Assembly (NCBI GenBank): GCA_032718475.1
Contig: JAUCBJ010001255.1
Coordinates: 1-64,000 of the forward strand
Source of the DNA: Nemertoderma westbladi
Lineage: Eukaryota > Xenacoelomorpha > Nemertodermatida > Nemertodermatidae
DNA length: 64,000 nucleotides
Reading direction: 5' to 3'
Below, piece by piece: positions 10,012 through 22,350 of this stretch. The translations under genes were made by a program, and so were the position numbers. Positions within the stretch are counted from its first letter, which is position 1, and every line of letters starts with the position of its first letter. Below the pieces are notes generated by a model. The model ran no database searches. It was given only the letters and a program-made list of their open reading frames with translations, and was not told the origin of the DNA.

Positions 10012-11629
10012 CTAGAAAATAGTGCTATATACAATATATTGCAGAACTATAGTGCGCCCACAATTTTGACTATCCAACACACTTGCATTAGACAGAACCA
10101 GGTGGGACAGTAAAAAATGGGAGTGAAAAGGACTAGAAAATAATATAACACAACATAATTCTATAACATAATATATAAAAGGACTAGACCATGCAGAACC
10201 ACATAATGACACACTGAAGCAACTTCAATACAGATTAGATGATTGACTGGCATGAGCTGTGTAACATATCATCAAAGTAATTGCAAGACACCAGTGCAGC
10301 ACTGGTGTTCTACAAACACTTGAAACGATTTACATAAAATTGCATTAATATTATAGGTACATTTAAAAGTTAATATTTTTACAGATTGATTTTACATTAT
10401 TTATAGTGCTCTCGATAAATAATTGCCAATTTTAAATGTTTGCATTTAAAAATATTAATTCCAAAATTTGCAAATTAGTAAACAAATTACAATGTACTAA
10501 GTTGGGACTAAGTGAGTACAGCAAGGAGCATGGTACTACTACTAACTAAGGACAAAGGAGGCAGGCAGAGTGGAATACAAATCATCAAAGTACAGATCAT
10601 CAAAGTGGAATATACCATACTCAGTGGCGCAGTTGCGGTACAGCTATGGTCATGCTACGGAAAGTCGCATTGCGGCTAATAATCAGAGTAGGTAAGGCTA
10701 CTCAAGAAGTCGCGTTACAGCTACTTGTCGTGTCACGGCGAATCTAATGTCTTGGTTTTACATAGGGAATCATTATCAATATTATTCTACTCATTACAAT
10801 AATAATGACCTGATAATTACCGGCCGGGAAGTTTGTTCGCAACTTCGTTGATAAAATCCATGTATTTTCTTTTGATAAAATCCATGTATTTTCTTTTCGG
10901 TTTCCTCCCCTTTTTCAATCAATTCCTTTCGGAGTTCCAGTCGCAGCTGCATACGTTCTGAAGACGCTGCCGGCTGGCCTTCGCAAAAATGCCAGACATT
11001 AGGGTTGGAGGTGATAACACCATTTTTAACAATAATCTGAGGTACCGAAATTGTCAATTGCATTAAATTATTGCCAAACTGTAGCATTAATTAAAAAAGT
11101 TATTATATATAATGCAATTAGGGAATGACAAAACGAAAGTAAATTCAAATCTGAACATAATCCGTACCTATGCTTCAGACTGTAACTAAGGATGTACCGG
11201 TACCCCATAGAATACAATATATTGAATGTGAGGTTGTTGAAGGGCATAGGAAATATGTTAACCCCCCCCCCCCCCCCCCCCCCCCCCGGATACTCCCATG
11301 CTGTATAATAGTATTACATTACATTTTTCGGACCCCATCCTGTCCTAAATACCATAGAATAATATTGATAATGATTCCCTATGTAAAATCTACCCAATAT
11401 ATTAGCGTTACAGCTAATCTCCCAAAAAATTTGCCGCATCGCGACACTAGCCGTAACGCAACGACACCTACTCAGTGACCATTCACAGACTCAGCGATTT
11501 ATAAAGGTATGTTTCCTTCCTTTGCCATGAAAATCGGCATAGTTTAAATACACCCATTCACTTATGGCTCACAATTTTTGTCTATAATGAACGAATTATA
11601 ATACAAATGGTTTACGAACATTAGAAACT
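10012..11629 (-). other. Intron of the protease; poly-C run at 11262-11287
   Basis: No recognised gene. A 97-codon - strand frame at 10794-11087 contains a direct duplication of KKIHGFYQ and is rich in Glu/Lys; I do not recognise it. The C run is 26 bases long in this sequence. Confidence 0.5.
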
Positions 11630-11722
11630 AAAATATTTTCTTCGGTTCCTTGTATATCATTCAAGTTATGATCTCCAACAACAACCGACCATTCAATAGC
11701 ATCGTCAGTATTGAAATCGTCC
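11630..11722 (-). CDS. Mosaic serine protease, exon 8: between His and Asp
   Basis: The acceptor is ctttgcag|G; the exon completes the Lys codon left open by the His exon and then encodes DDFNTDDAIEWSVVVGDHNL and NDIQGTEENILVSN. The pattern VVVGDHNL..IQGTE is the standard S1 segment between the catalytic His and Asp, with the expected 10 residues before HPYY. The donor would be the weak GTTCGT, which makes the low-coordinate boundary slightly uncertain. Confidence 0.85.
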
Positions 11723-12039
11723 CTGCAAAGTAGTGTAGGTAAATAGATGGGGGGATGGGGGGGGGGGGGGGAAGTTGATGATAATGAGTAACTAAAACAA
11801 ACTAATATATACTTTATTAGTATTTTTATTTTTTCGTGCTAAGTTTAACATTATTATTAATCAAACGCTTCTTATAATACATATTTCAAACTTCTTAAAA
11901 TTCATTTATATTATATATTATTATATAATAGAGGTTTACAGCAATTTGCTTATTGTGATAATGTTGATATCACCCTGCAAACCACCAATGTTAATCTAAC
12001 GTTGGGTTTATGTTAGACATTCGTTGAAAAATTACAGTT

Positions 12040-12290
12040 AGAATTTAACCATAAACCTAGGTTGAAATACGTTAGAATTCTGTCAATTTTTAACGTTAAA
12101 TTTTTTACAGTAATTATACGTCAAAAATTGACAAATATCGGACAATACCATATTTTTTAATGTTACTTTAACGTTAATTTTTAACGTTAATTTTTTACAG
12201 TAATTATACGTTAAAAATCAACAGAGATCTGACATTTCCAAATTTTATAACGTTGATTTAACGTTAATTTTATAACGTTTATTATTCATC
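12040..12290. repeat. AACGTTAA-rich imperfect tandem repeat
   Basis: Two diverged copies of a roughly 110-bp unit, each containing ttaacgttaatttttt and acagtaattatacgt. The palindrome AACGTT recurs many times in 250 bp. Function is unknown. It could be the remains of a short inverted-repeat element. Confidence 0.6.
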
Positions 12291-12299
12291 AATGGATAA

Positions 12300-13178
12300 C
12301 ATATCTATGTCTAGCTGACCATCCGCTGACTTAGTTCATTTAGAATTTTGTTAAAGTTTTGTGATACGAGTGTAATTTTTTAAATATTATTTTTAAATAT
12401 TTGCCTTACTAGTCAGCATCTGTGTACCAGTATTAAGCGTACAGTATAGCCAGGGCATAAATTTGATTGACAATTCCATTTTTATTGTCATGACGTTTTG
12501 ACTTTTATTAAAATGTTTCATTACCTTACTGCTTACTCGAAACAAACTCTAAATGTGTCCGAAATATTGAAGATATGGAGAAGTGGGAGAGCGCTTTAAA
12601 GGATATATCTGTGCAAAAGTCTATGGTAAATTGTATATTCTTCCTAATTTGAAAAATATTCAATAATCCAGCAAAAATATAGGCCTAATGGCCGATTTAA
12701 TTAGGGATTTCCCGGAAACGATATTTTGATTCCGTCCGGAACCTTAACCGAAATTCAACATTCTCGGAAGGAGGATAAATTGATAATGGGGGCGGGATGG
12801 AGGATACTTTTCGGCCTTAAACGACAGGGAATTCAATTTCATTACTTTTTTTCAAAAACCTATAATCTTTACCAAAAGTAAATTTTTTAGGCTCATACCT
12901 AAAACCATACCCTGACACAAAACCAACGGTTTCGCTTCATTAGGTGCTTTAGTGCAATATCCTGGTGTCGTTAAGGGAAAGCAGCAGGTTACAGTGACAT
13001 ATTATTCGAACCAAAACAATAAGCGAGTGTCAATAGTATATAAACATGTTACATTTTAATTTTTGCTGGGAATAAATATATATTTATATGGTAAGAAATA
13101 GCTGTGCTGTAAATAGAAATAAAGCTACAGTATTACATTATGCGGTACCTAACACTAACGATGCAGGACTTAATGTCG
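12300..13178. other. Intronic stretch, nothing recognised
   Basis: No ORF of note, no repeat structure seen by eye and no splice-compatible exon of a known family. Confidence 0.5.
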
Positions 13179-14085
13179 CTACTACTACTACTATGAGCAT
13201 TTTTAAGAATGCTGTGCCGGCTTGTCGACAAAATTGCGCCGCCACAACTCCCTATTACCCATGACTTTTGCTGGATCATCCGCATCTTCAAGGCCAGAGT
13301 CCTTTAAGATGCGTCTCAAGAAAGTCATGGGATGTCCACCATGCTTATTCATTCCATGAGGCTGCCAAAGTACAAGATTATGCACTGGCTGGTCCTCACG
13401 GCGAAAGCAATGTCCTGCAAAGCGGAGGCGATTTTGTTCTAGTGTCAAGCTTGGGGGAACCAATGAGACACCTCCAATGTTATATAGTGTCTGGTTGGAG
13501 ATTCATTATACTTGACACAATGAACACGGCGTAGCATTCTTGTGAATGTGCCATCCAGAGATTTGGTGTCCTCAGCAGTTAGAGCCCATCATGGACTCCC
13601 ATAGAGGAGTATTGGAACTACTGCTGCTCTAAATAATCGGCCCTTAAGTTTCCGATTAATTCTCGGTGACTTCCAAATCCTGGAAAGCCTATTCAAGGCT
13701 GCCCATGCCTTTCCCTTACGTATTCGAAGGTCCTCACCTGACTTCTGGATCCATGATCCCAGGTAACAGAAGTCATCCACATGCTCAAGCATACCATCTT
13801 TTGAGTTTATGCTCATCTGATCAGAGACTTGCTGAGGACTTTCAAAGTTAACTGTCAAAATTTTGGTCTTTCTGGAGTTTATAAAAAGACCAACACTAGA
13901 AGCAGCATGTTCTAATGAGCTGAGGAGCCGTTGGGCTCCCTCTAGTGATTCTGAGAGTACTCCTAAGTCATCAGCAAAGTCTAGATCAGGTAGGTACTTG
14001 GCAGGATTCCCTCGACTTCTGGAGCCAGTAGGTGGAGTTATCATCACCCCATCATCATTATGATGATCTAAGGACATGCGTAGAA
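13179..14085 (-). mobile_element. LINE-A, 5'-truncated copy
   Basis: The 3' end carries a (TAG)n tail (ctactactactacta on + at 13179). Two - strand frames are separated by a frameshift near 13500-13590: one holds the FADD motif (LDFADDLGVLSESLE) to LLYGSP, the other the C-terminal LEQNRLRFAGHCFRREDQ and LRRILKD. The left frame is preceded by the residues DHHND and an MITPPTGSRSRGN segment. It is truncated at about 14085 in RT. Confidence 0.85.
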
Positions 14086-14110
14086 CAGAACAACACGAAC
14101 ACGAACATGC

Positions 14111-14141
14111 GATGGCATGGCCTTGTATATAGTACGCCTTG
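14111..14141 (-). repeat. Isolated 31-bp terminus of the 961-1898 foldback
   Basis: gatggcatggccttgtatat...gccttg is the exact reverse complement of the left end of the foldback at 962-992, including the part that is not mirrored in that element's right arm. The rest of the element is absent here. Confidence 0.8.
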
Positions 14142-14221
14142 ACTGTGAGTCAGGAGTAGCAACAGAAAGTCATCTCGCTTTATAAGGATGCGATGGGTAT
14201 CGACATCACCTCCCTACAAAC

Positions 14222-14290
14222 ATTGTATTGTTAAAAAACTTTTAGTTTTTAATTTTTAATTTAAAAGTTTTTAATAACATTACAATAACA
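14222..14290. repeat. Small AT-rich inverted repeat
   Basis: attgtattgttaaaaaactt is mirrored imperfectly by aagtttttaataacattaca about 20 bp later. It could form a hairpin, or be a MITE remnant. Confidence 0.5.
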
Positions 14291-14654
14291 AAGACAGGAT
14301 GGTTACATACGATATATGTATGTATACATATATCGTTACTTTTATGTTATTCCTTAACATTATTATTGCGTTTTTATTGACATTAAAATAACAATGGCAT
14401 ATTTTTATTTAGATGAGTTACTTGTTAACTGATTTCTTGCGATGTTATTTCTTAACATCGAAAAATCATTTGCGATTAGATGTTATAATTACATAAAATT
14501 CAGGCCCATTCAAACCCTTATCTCCTTTGGTGCACAGTGCAATTTAATCTAGAAATGAATACTGTTTAAAAAAAGTGTAATTTGACTGATGATATATATA
14601 AGACTTCCAATAAATCTAACTGCCGAGGACACCTAATCACAGGGTGGCACTTAC

Positions 14655-14950
14655 AAAAAAATGATATGCTGGGTTCATTGTGTCAAGTATACTGGACACA
14701 TTTCTAATCAGATTTATATAACATTGGAGGTGTTCCATTGGGACTTGAACAAAGCCGTATCACCTTTTCAGAACACAATCTCGATCTTTGGCGGCCTCAC
14801 AGAGAAAATATGCATGGTGGACAGCCCATGACCTTCTTGAGACGCATCTTAAATGACACTGGCCTTGGAGATGCGGATAATCTCGCCAATGTCATGGATG
14901 ATAGGGAGTTGTGGCGGTGAAATTTAGTCGAAAAGCCGGCATTCATAATA
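14655..14950 (+). mobile_element. LINE-A 3' fragment, old copy
   Basis: + strand remains of the LINE-A C-terminus: GLEQSRITFSEHNLDLW, then MHGGQPMTFLRRIL and LANVMDDRELWR. It ends next to a (TA)n run rather than TAG repeats. It is more diverged than the other copies and is interrupted by stops. Confidence 0.75.
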
Positions 14951-15604
14951 TATATATATATATATATGTAATGCAGCTGCAATGCAGCATGCCAATAGTA
15001 GTTGTAGTATATATTTTAAAAAATGAGTTTAAAGCATAACAATATCTATTGAAATTAAATAATGAAATGTATAAATGGTAAATGGTGTAAACCATAAAAA
15101 ACAGCTCAGTTAAGTAAGAGTTATAAACAAATTAAAATTAGTTCCCATACATCTTCAGAAAGTATGTTTTTTACCAGGAGCATACTCGAAAAATTTAGAT
15201 ATCCCTCTTCTATATCCCATATCGTATTTCTTCGACATTGTCATACCATCTGAAAAAGATGAAAGAAAAGTACAGTTTAATGTAATAATAGTAGTATCTC
15301 ATCATATCATTTCATGAGTAGTGAAATTAATGTTCAAACATTTTTTATTAATTAAACCTCGTGCCACGTGTGACATAAACTTATGCATTGTTTCAAAGAA
15401 TAAGAATTACAAAGCAAAATATAAGCATATGTCCCCTGATCGCTTTAACCCTAGAGGCAGACTGGGTACCTACAGACGGTTTAAGGTAAACACAAAAAAA
15501 ACTGTTGAGGTCCAGAAAATATGTACCAGGTATCAATCAGGAAGACGTAATATAAATAATAATTTTAAATGGTTTTTCATTTCAACCACTTCACTCTTTT
15601 TTGG

Positions 15605-15770
15605 CAGGCTGGAGAACTGCGAATAAACATTGTGGACAGCCCCTGACTTTCTTCAGACGCATATTAAAGGACACTGGCCTTGAAGATGCAGATCATCTAG
15701 CAAATGTCATGGGTTATAGGGAGTTGTGACAGCGCAATTTTGTTGACAAGCCAGGACAGCATTCTTAATA
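15605..15770 (+). mobile_element. LINE-A 3' fragment, very short
   Basis: Only the last 160 bp of LINE-A remain (HGGQP..FLRRILKDTGLED and the tail to the stop). Same orientation as the fragment at 14655. It ends at ttcttaatatatat. Confidence 0.7.
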
Positions 15771-15849
15771 TATATATGTAGTATATATATTATGCATATA
15801 TATATGTAGTAGTAGTATTTGGAAGTCAGAAAAGTACAATGCCCTAACA

Positions 15850-16620
15850 ATTTTACTGTATGAACTGAGAATACATACATACCTACATTGCATTTCATGA
15901 CTATTGGAGATCCTTCTCTGAACGCCGGTGATGTTTCTGACATCTTTATGACAGCAGACATTGGTTGACAGTATAGTGCAGGCGAAACTTGGAAGTAGTC
16001 ATCCCGTAGGTACACTCTGACACTCAGCGAGCCCTGGAATATCTGTAATTGTATATTTTTCGTTTGTTATTGAGGCCTTTGCGAGGATAAGGACACAGTA
16101 GATTGGGACGAAGAGGATATATCTCATCACCAACAAAAACGTGGGGTATTGTCCGTGTTATTGCGCATGTCGTAACTTTCCAGGGTCCTGGTAGGGGCAA
16201 ACTTTGATTCAAAATACCCCTCCCAATAGGTGTCGCCTTAAGAATTCCGGAATCACTTTGGCAGCCATAATCCCCGACGTCAATTGAAATAAAACAACTA
16301 TCTGCCCCAAGGACACCTTGGAGGACAATGGAAAAGTAGTTCTTATAATTGAAGTAGGTGGATCCCGTTTCATTTGGACATCTAATATGTATATGTTTTC
16401 CGTCTATGGTACCACAACATCCTGGATATTGCCAAATGCATCCAAACTCCTCTGCAGATGTCTTATAAAATTCTTCATCTGATTCAGCCATATAGTTGGG
16501 TTTAAGAATATCCCAAATTGCTCAGCTAACTTCATTAACGACGTAGCTAATGGTGTATTTCCCAAGTCGAAACTGGTAATGTATTGATTCAAATGAATCT
16601 CCAGTTACAAGGTACCTGCA
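15850..16620 (-). pseudogene. PIF/Harbinger-type transposase relic (DDE_Tnp_4)
   Basis: The - strand frame 16491-16024 encodes CCGTIDGKHIHIRCP, then YFNYKNYFSIVLQGV, IDVGDYGCQSDSGIL, PHVFVGDEIYPL and NKRKIYNYRYSRAR. These match the Harbinger nuclease blocks with their acidic residues (IDGKH; DVG..G..SDSG; GDE.Y.L; NYR.SRAR). A stop follows SRAR, and the expected C-terminal block continues as VSECTYGMTTSKFRL. Upstream, the helix block IHYQF.LGK is in another frame. The gene is therefore disabled by at least one frameshift and one stop. Confidence 0.85.
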
Positions 16621-16852
16621 GTAAAAAATATATTAATATATTAGTAAAATATATTTTACAAATAACTGAGCAATGGTATATATTTTTCATAAAAACTGAG
16701 TTAAAGTCAATATAGTTTTAATTGTTTCTTCTTTACATTTTGTTATAAAATACTCGATAAACCATAATTGTGGATCTTCAACATTGTCCTGATCATAACT
16801 TCCATGCCCGTTAGCTTTTACCTAGATTCCTCAGACACTATTTAAATAAAAT

Positions 16853-18380
16853 TTATCTAAAAGACTCGGAATGTGCAGCAAAGGACTCTTTGACGCATGC
16901 AGCATTACCAACCTGGATACAAACCCCTAAACGTTGACGGATGTGTTCAATCGATTTTTTGTTGCCAGATACCTTCTGTATATGGTGCCCTAGCTCACGG
17001 AGGAATGCTATCGTAGAGGTACCAAGACCGCCCAGTGATTCGACAGCTACAGGTTGAATTATATAATTATGTGAGAGTTCGCTATATTTCATTAGTTTCC
17101 TATCTTCAGCCATGTCTGCTACAGTAGGACCATCTAGGAGTGCTGTTTGGGAGTAAGAGGGGGAGCCTGGTGGTGGACGCAGGTAAAGTCAAAAATAAGA
17201 GGCTTGCTTCTCACCCATGGGAGCAATGTGGCCCCGTCCGGTCTCTTACCATCACTTCTACACATTCCAACAGGTTCTAAGGTGCTAGAAATCTCTGCAG
17301 ATGCAAGTGCCCGATGAATTGCATCATTCCCGAGCCTGTGACGTTGATGGCGACTCTTAATGTGGTTGCAGGTGAAAGCATGTAGAGCTGATGAGTCTAT
17401 GGCAGCGCCACACACGCAAGGGCGTGGGATACAAACTTGTGCGCCCAGCCGAAGAACACCAGCGATTCCAAAATCTTCATTAGATAATTTCAGGCCAAGG
17501 GAGGAAGATGGCAAGGTGTTGAGCCAGTCCCCAGATCCTTGAACCTTGCAACCTATCAGGCATGCAGCTGATGTTTTGTCTGATACTTCCAGGAGCGAGG
17601 CAAACCATGAAACTGTTATTGGTTCCGACCAGTTTCTCTGTCTCTTTGGATCTTCTGGAGTATTCGCCTCTGGGATCATGCTTTTCCAACAGTCTATGGC
17701 TTCTCCATGGTGTTTGTTCTCACTAGGAGAATGATAAATCTCTTTAATTAACGATTCATTCTTATGCAATGATGAGAGGTATGCACAAGGCGCAATATCT
17801 GTCACAGAAGGGATTCTGAGGCCACCGTGTCGACAAGGAAGGATTGCTTGCTCTAGTAGCTCTAAATCCTCTGATCTAGTCAACTTGATTCCTGGACAGA
17901 TCTTCTGGAATGAAGTTAAGATTGGGTTTTCCTCACCTGCTCACCTGTTAAAAGGGGAAAAGCCACCACCAATTTGGACTAAAGGTCAACTAAAGCCTCT
18001 CCCCAAGCTAGAGACTCCCTTATATTATTATCGATCTTGCTAAGTAGATGGGGTTCGTTGAAAGTTGTGATGAACGGAGCATGTATGTAAGTTTGGGTAT
18101 GGCTAGACAGTTTTTGAGTAGGAAAAATGCGTCATGGTTGTCAAGAAGACGGAGACGATTGTGAAACAGACTGAGGTTGTCCAACTTCTTACAAATGACC
18201 TTAGAGAGGGCTTTGGGGGCAATGGGGGCACCAAGTAGCTCTAAATCCTCTGATCTAGTCAACTTGATTCCTGGACAGATCTTCTGGAATAAAGTTAAGA
18301 TTGGGTTTTCCTCACCTGTTAAAAGGGGAAAAGCCACCACCAATTTGGACTAAAGGTCAACTAAAGCCTCTCCCCAAGAA
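16853..18380 (-). pseudogene. LINE-D retroelement C-terminal half, rearranged
   Basis: The - strand carries, from high to low coordinates, a post-RT segment (AFPLLTGEENPILTLF, LELLGAPIAP, IPKLTYMLRSSQL), then a segment starting QAILPCRHGGLRIPS, a Cys/His cluster (CVCGAA...HAFTCNH), RPDGATLLPW and IFDFTC, and finally a frame-shifted C-terminus (HNYIIQPVAVESLGGLGTST). RPDG plus D-F-T resembles a PD-(D/E)XK-like nuclease core. This kind of protein is common in invertebrate genomes and belongs to a retroelement with a YIDD reverse transcriptase; the clade is uncertain. About 145 bp are directly duplicated (17859-18003 and 18237-18380). Confidence 0.7.
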
Positions 18381-19690
18381 AGGAGACCTCGGCATACCAA
18401 CAAACTATCGTGGGATCGTCTGCTTGTGGTAGCTGCCAAAATATACAATAAAATGATTCTATATAGGATTAGGCCTCACATAGAGAAACTACTTGCGTAA
18501 GAGCCAAAACGGAGTTCGACCAAGTAGATCAACAATAGCTCAGATAATTGCACTACGGAGACTGATTGAAGGAATTAAGTCAAAGAATCTCCCCGCTGTC
18601 ATGACTTTTGTGGACTTCAAGAAGGCATTCGACTCCATCCATAGAGGTAAAATGCTTGAAATCCTAAGAGCTTATGGAATACCAGAAGTAATTGTTGCTG
18701 GCATTGGATTGTTATATTGCGACACAGAAGCGCAGGTACTCTCACCAGATGGTGAAACTGAGTTTTTCTCAATCCTGGCTGGCGTACTGCAAGGTGACAC
18801 ATTAGCACCAATACTATTTGTAATTGTGCTGGATTACGCAATGAGGACGGCCACAAAGGGTGAAGACCTGGGATTCACACTTCAAGAACGCAGAAGTAGT
18901 AGATATCCAGCAACTACAGTCACAGACACCGACTTTGCGGATGACATCGCCCTGCTCTCTAGTACCCTAGCAGATGCACAGCTTCTACTAAATAAAGTGG
19001 AGAGGGCTGCTAAGGAGGTTGGATTGCATATAAATGCTACAAAGACCGAATTCATGACCTTTAATGTTGATGGAAACTTGACAACCATTGATAATAATCA
19101 ACTAAGGAAGGTCGATGACTTCCAGTACCTTGGATCATGGATAGAGAGTAGCAAAAAGGACATAGAAGTTAGGAAAGGAAAGACTTGGGTAGCTCTATCA
19201 AAAATGAATACCATCTGGCAATCAGATCTCTCCAGGCACCTGAAGACTAAGTTCTTTCGAGCCACAGTGGAAAGTGTATTTTTATATGGGGGTGAGACCT
19301 GGACACTGACTAAATCACTTGAACAACGAATTGATGGTTGCTACACAAGACTACTAAGGGCAGCCCTAAACATCAGCTGGAGACAACACATGACAAACTC
19401 CGAGCTTTATGGTACAATACCACCTGTATCAACCACCCTCCGTGAACGCAGATTAAGATTCAGTGGGCACTGCTGGCAAAGTAAAGACGAGGTCATACCA
19501 GATCTACGTTTCTGGCAACCAACTCATGGAAAGCGTAGTCGTGGACGACTGGCCATAACATATATAGATCAACTTGAAAGGGATACTGAACTTAGGAGAA
19601 ACGAAATTGCGACAACTATGGAGAATTGGGAAGCCTGGAAGGATCTCATTTCCACTGTCCGAGTTCGCTCGACCTAGTAGTAGTAGTTTA
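18381..19690 (+). mobile_element. LINE-B, 5'-truncated copy with long RT frame
   Basis: A 394-codon + strand frame (18493-19677) contains FVDFKKAFDSI, GVLQGDTLAP, the catalytic TDFADDIALLSS, GLHINATKTEFM, YLGSWI, RKGKTWVALS and a C-terminal LRERRLRFSGHCWQSKDE. It ends ISTVRVRST and then TAG repeats. The frame is probably close to intact RT, but the endonuclease and 5' end are missing; the first 110 bp are frame-shifted (PHIEKLL region). It sits antisense inside LINE-D. Confidence 0.88.
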
Positions 19691-19691
19691 C

Positions 19692-19830
19692 TCACCTGAC
19701 TTGTCCCCAATGATGGTTAGTTCACATTTTGACTCATTAAGAGATAGCCCTATATCGCTACAGTGTACCTTTTCCCAGTTTCCTCCAACTGTAACGTCAT
19801 CAATATACCCTACCCTGCTTGGTATATATG
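19692..19830 (-). pseudogene. LINE-D RT fragment with YIDD motif
   Basis: - strand codons GYIDDVTVGGNWEKV, then GLSLNESKCELTIIGDKS. YIDD is the RT catalytic box, and L..N..K.E is the following block. It belongs upstream of the LINE-D piece ending at 18380, so LINE-B (18381-19690) separates two parts of one older element. Confidence 0.75.
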
Positions 19831-20949
19831 GTATATATTATTAGAGATATTTTTTGATGATACTACTATACCTACTATAACACGACCCGGAATGCTGCTG
19901 CAAGCGTAAAAATTTACTGGGGTAACTTTCAAATTTAATAACTTTTTTCCACTTTATCTGCTGTTCACAAAAATTTCACTAATTATAGATTAATAAATTT
20001 TTAACCTTTTGAGAAATTTTTTTTTGCTGCCAATTACCGTACCACTAACCAGTAATGTCATTCCAATATATACATTTATTTTGCATTTTATAACTGAACA
20101 CTTATATCGATTAAGTCATAACTTGAATCAGAGATAGTATGGTTAGTTGCCAATATTCTTTGAAGGAATATTGAAGGAATGATGATGGAATATTCTAACA
20201 CCTAGTTACCATAGCTACCAGCAGCGACGACTTAAAATATACACTTTTCACCTATATTTCAGATAAAAATTTAGCTTTTTTCTTTTTAAGAAATTCAATA
20301 TTCTGATCAAGCTATTAATATCTCGTCATTTCTTGCGCGCCACCAGGTGGGAGGAGGGGGGGTATATTTATTACTTAAAGTTGCCATAGCAACTGGTATT
20401 CAAGTTTAAATATGTCTTTATTGGAATATTCTTATTGCTGACATACCTTCATGAAAAATTATTGGATTGTATAATTGTAACAAATTTATAAAATTATTTT
20501 ACTACCTGGTTACTGTAGTAACCATCAAAACTATGCTTTATAATATTTTTTAACAATTTCTATACTTTATTATTCCTCAGCACTTTTAGTCACTACTAAT
20601 GGTATCAACGAAATATTATTAATGAAACTTTACCTTTTAATTTGACTTCTAGAAGAATGATTGCATGTCTGTCCGTACGTTGAGCTGACATTCACCACAG
20701 CACAGATTTCATCGTTCTCTATATTGTTTCATTGATAAATCGTTCTTGCTTCGTCGAAGTATTCCTTGTTGTAAAGGAACTTAATCAATCCTATGTCGGA
20801 AAATCTATTACAAAATCAATCCATAGATAAAATTTGTTAAGTCTAGCCTGAAATGTATACAATCTACTGAGGTGAAAAGTGCTTCATCAGCATAGTCGTT
20901 CGTTGTTATAGGTCTATGGAATATATTATCAGTATTGTCTTTATTGTTC

Positions 20950-21345
20950 TAGAACAATTACTATACCTCTTTCAGATTATTATAGCTATTAATTTTTAGT
21001 TAAAACACCTCTTTTTATTGGTACTTTTCTGCTTTTAGTGACCCACCCACTTTTTTTGTAATGGTACTAGCTTGTGTTCTTCGTCTTCTGGAACATTATG
21101 TGGCTAAAAAATGTATATTACATTTTTTTGGTAGCTATTATTTTTTGACTAGCTCATGTTTTTGGATAAAATATTTTTTGTGGAGAATTTAATTTTTCAT
21201 GAATGCTAGTATTTTTGAAAATAGTAGCGAATTGGAAAATTAAAAAAAATTAATTTTCTTATTTATATTATTTTTTATAATATTAAATAAAAAAAAATAG
21301 CTAATAAAAATAATGAAGTGGTTGGGGATACATTTTTTAAAGATC
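20950..21345. repeat. Degenerate relative of the tctagaac/tagctagt foldbacks
   Basis: ttgttctagaacaattacta, then cttctggaacatta, gactagctcatg and tagctaataaaa share the words found in the foldbacks at 961 and 22351. Ends cacccacttttttt and aagtggttggg are a weak inverted pair. It lies between the left TIR and the THAP segment of the P element. Confidence 0.4.
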
Positions 21346-21549
21346 ATTTCTGTTTATTAACTAATTATTACATCATTATTTCCGAAAAAAAAACCTAGTT
21401 CGTATGAGTGTTATATTATAGAACCATTAAAAACACTACGTTAAAAGTTCATTAACAGGCCTATAATAGTGTTTGTATGTTATCTGTCATCATCGTCATC
21501 ACCCTGCGCGGTAACCATTTAGTGTTCAGGCACTAAAATAATATAAACT

Positions 21550-21907
21550 ATGGTAGGAATTTGTAATGTGAAAGGATGCAGGTCTGGATACCTGTCTAAG
21601 TTCCTTCAGAAGAGGTTTGTCCACAGCAGTTGAATCCATATCTATGTTGGTTTCCCTTCGCATGACTCAGCCCAGTATAAAAACTGGATCGTGTTCATGG
21701 GATATGGTAGTGATTGGACACCTGGTCCTTCAGCGAAAATATGCATCCTTCATTTTGACAGTAGATTTGTCAACAGTACTAAACAAAGACCAATGCTCAC
21801 GAAAGAGGCTTACCCGACAATACCCCTGGGTGTATTCCAACATCTTCCAGAACCATTCCACCGCCATCAAGAAAGCGTCCAGCTATAAGAGAATTCCAGC
21901 CAGTTGA
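21550..21907 (+). pseudogene. P-element transposase, THAP DNA-binding domain
   Basis: Starts MVGICNVKGCRSGYL, has FPSHDSAQYKNWIVFMG, and then KICILHFDSRFV. The order C..C, W, C..HF is the zinc-binding C2CH signature of THAP domains, which bind transposon ends. An in-frame TGA lies after FVHSS (near 21630), so the reading frame is broken. The Met chosen is the first before the two zinc cysteines. Confidence 0.8.
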
Positions 21908-21908
21908 A

Positions 21909-22178
21909 TTGGACTTATTTTCAAAAAAAATGCAAAATAGAAAGTCTTATGATATTCAAAGGTATTTCAAAGAAGATAAATTTGTGAATGACTTTGAAAT
22001 ACGAGTATGGGGTGATGGAGAAAAGTTAACTGCATTTAGATTGGAACTAGGTGAAGTAACAAAGGTGAAGGAATGCATAACAATTGATAAAGAATTGCAT
22101 GTTAAGCTGTCGCAACTAGCGACCAACTTCGTTTTGCCTTGCTACTCAGATATACCTCCTTCTCGGCATATAAGGTAG
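21909..22178 (+). pseudogene. P-element transposase, linker segment
   Basis: 89 codons (IQRYFKEDKFVNDFEIRVWG, then AFRLELGEVTKVKECITIDK) ending SDIPPSRHIR and a stop. It lies directly after the THAP part and before the nested foldback. No family motif is visible; it is assigned by position. Confidence 0.6.
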
Positions 22179-22350
22179 CCCGCCCATATTGTTAATATAA
22201 TATCATTTGAATAGTTTTATAATATGCTATTATGTTCTGGAGTCGTTTATTATTTTTTTTTATATAATTTATCAATTTATTTATCCGTAATTTTTCACGC
22301 ACCAAAAAGTATCGTTTAAAGAAAAACTGGAAATTCAGATAGGCAGACAC

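Noticed and set aside
10794-11087. 97-codon frame with KKIHGFYQ doubled, as a gene
   Set aside because: No family match, no splice context and a local direct duplication; left as unassigned intronic sequence.
15850-16015. A 102-codon - strand frame (SLSVRVYLRDDYFQ, FREGSPIVMKC) resembling an Ig-domain exon with splice sites
   Set aside because: Another frame of the same bases continues the Harbinger transposase (SRAR, VSECTYGMTTSKFRL), so it is transposase DNA read out of frame.
18617-19710. - strand frames over LINE-B
   Set aside because: Antisense shadows of the 394-codon RT frame.
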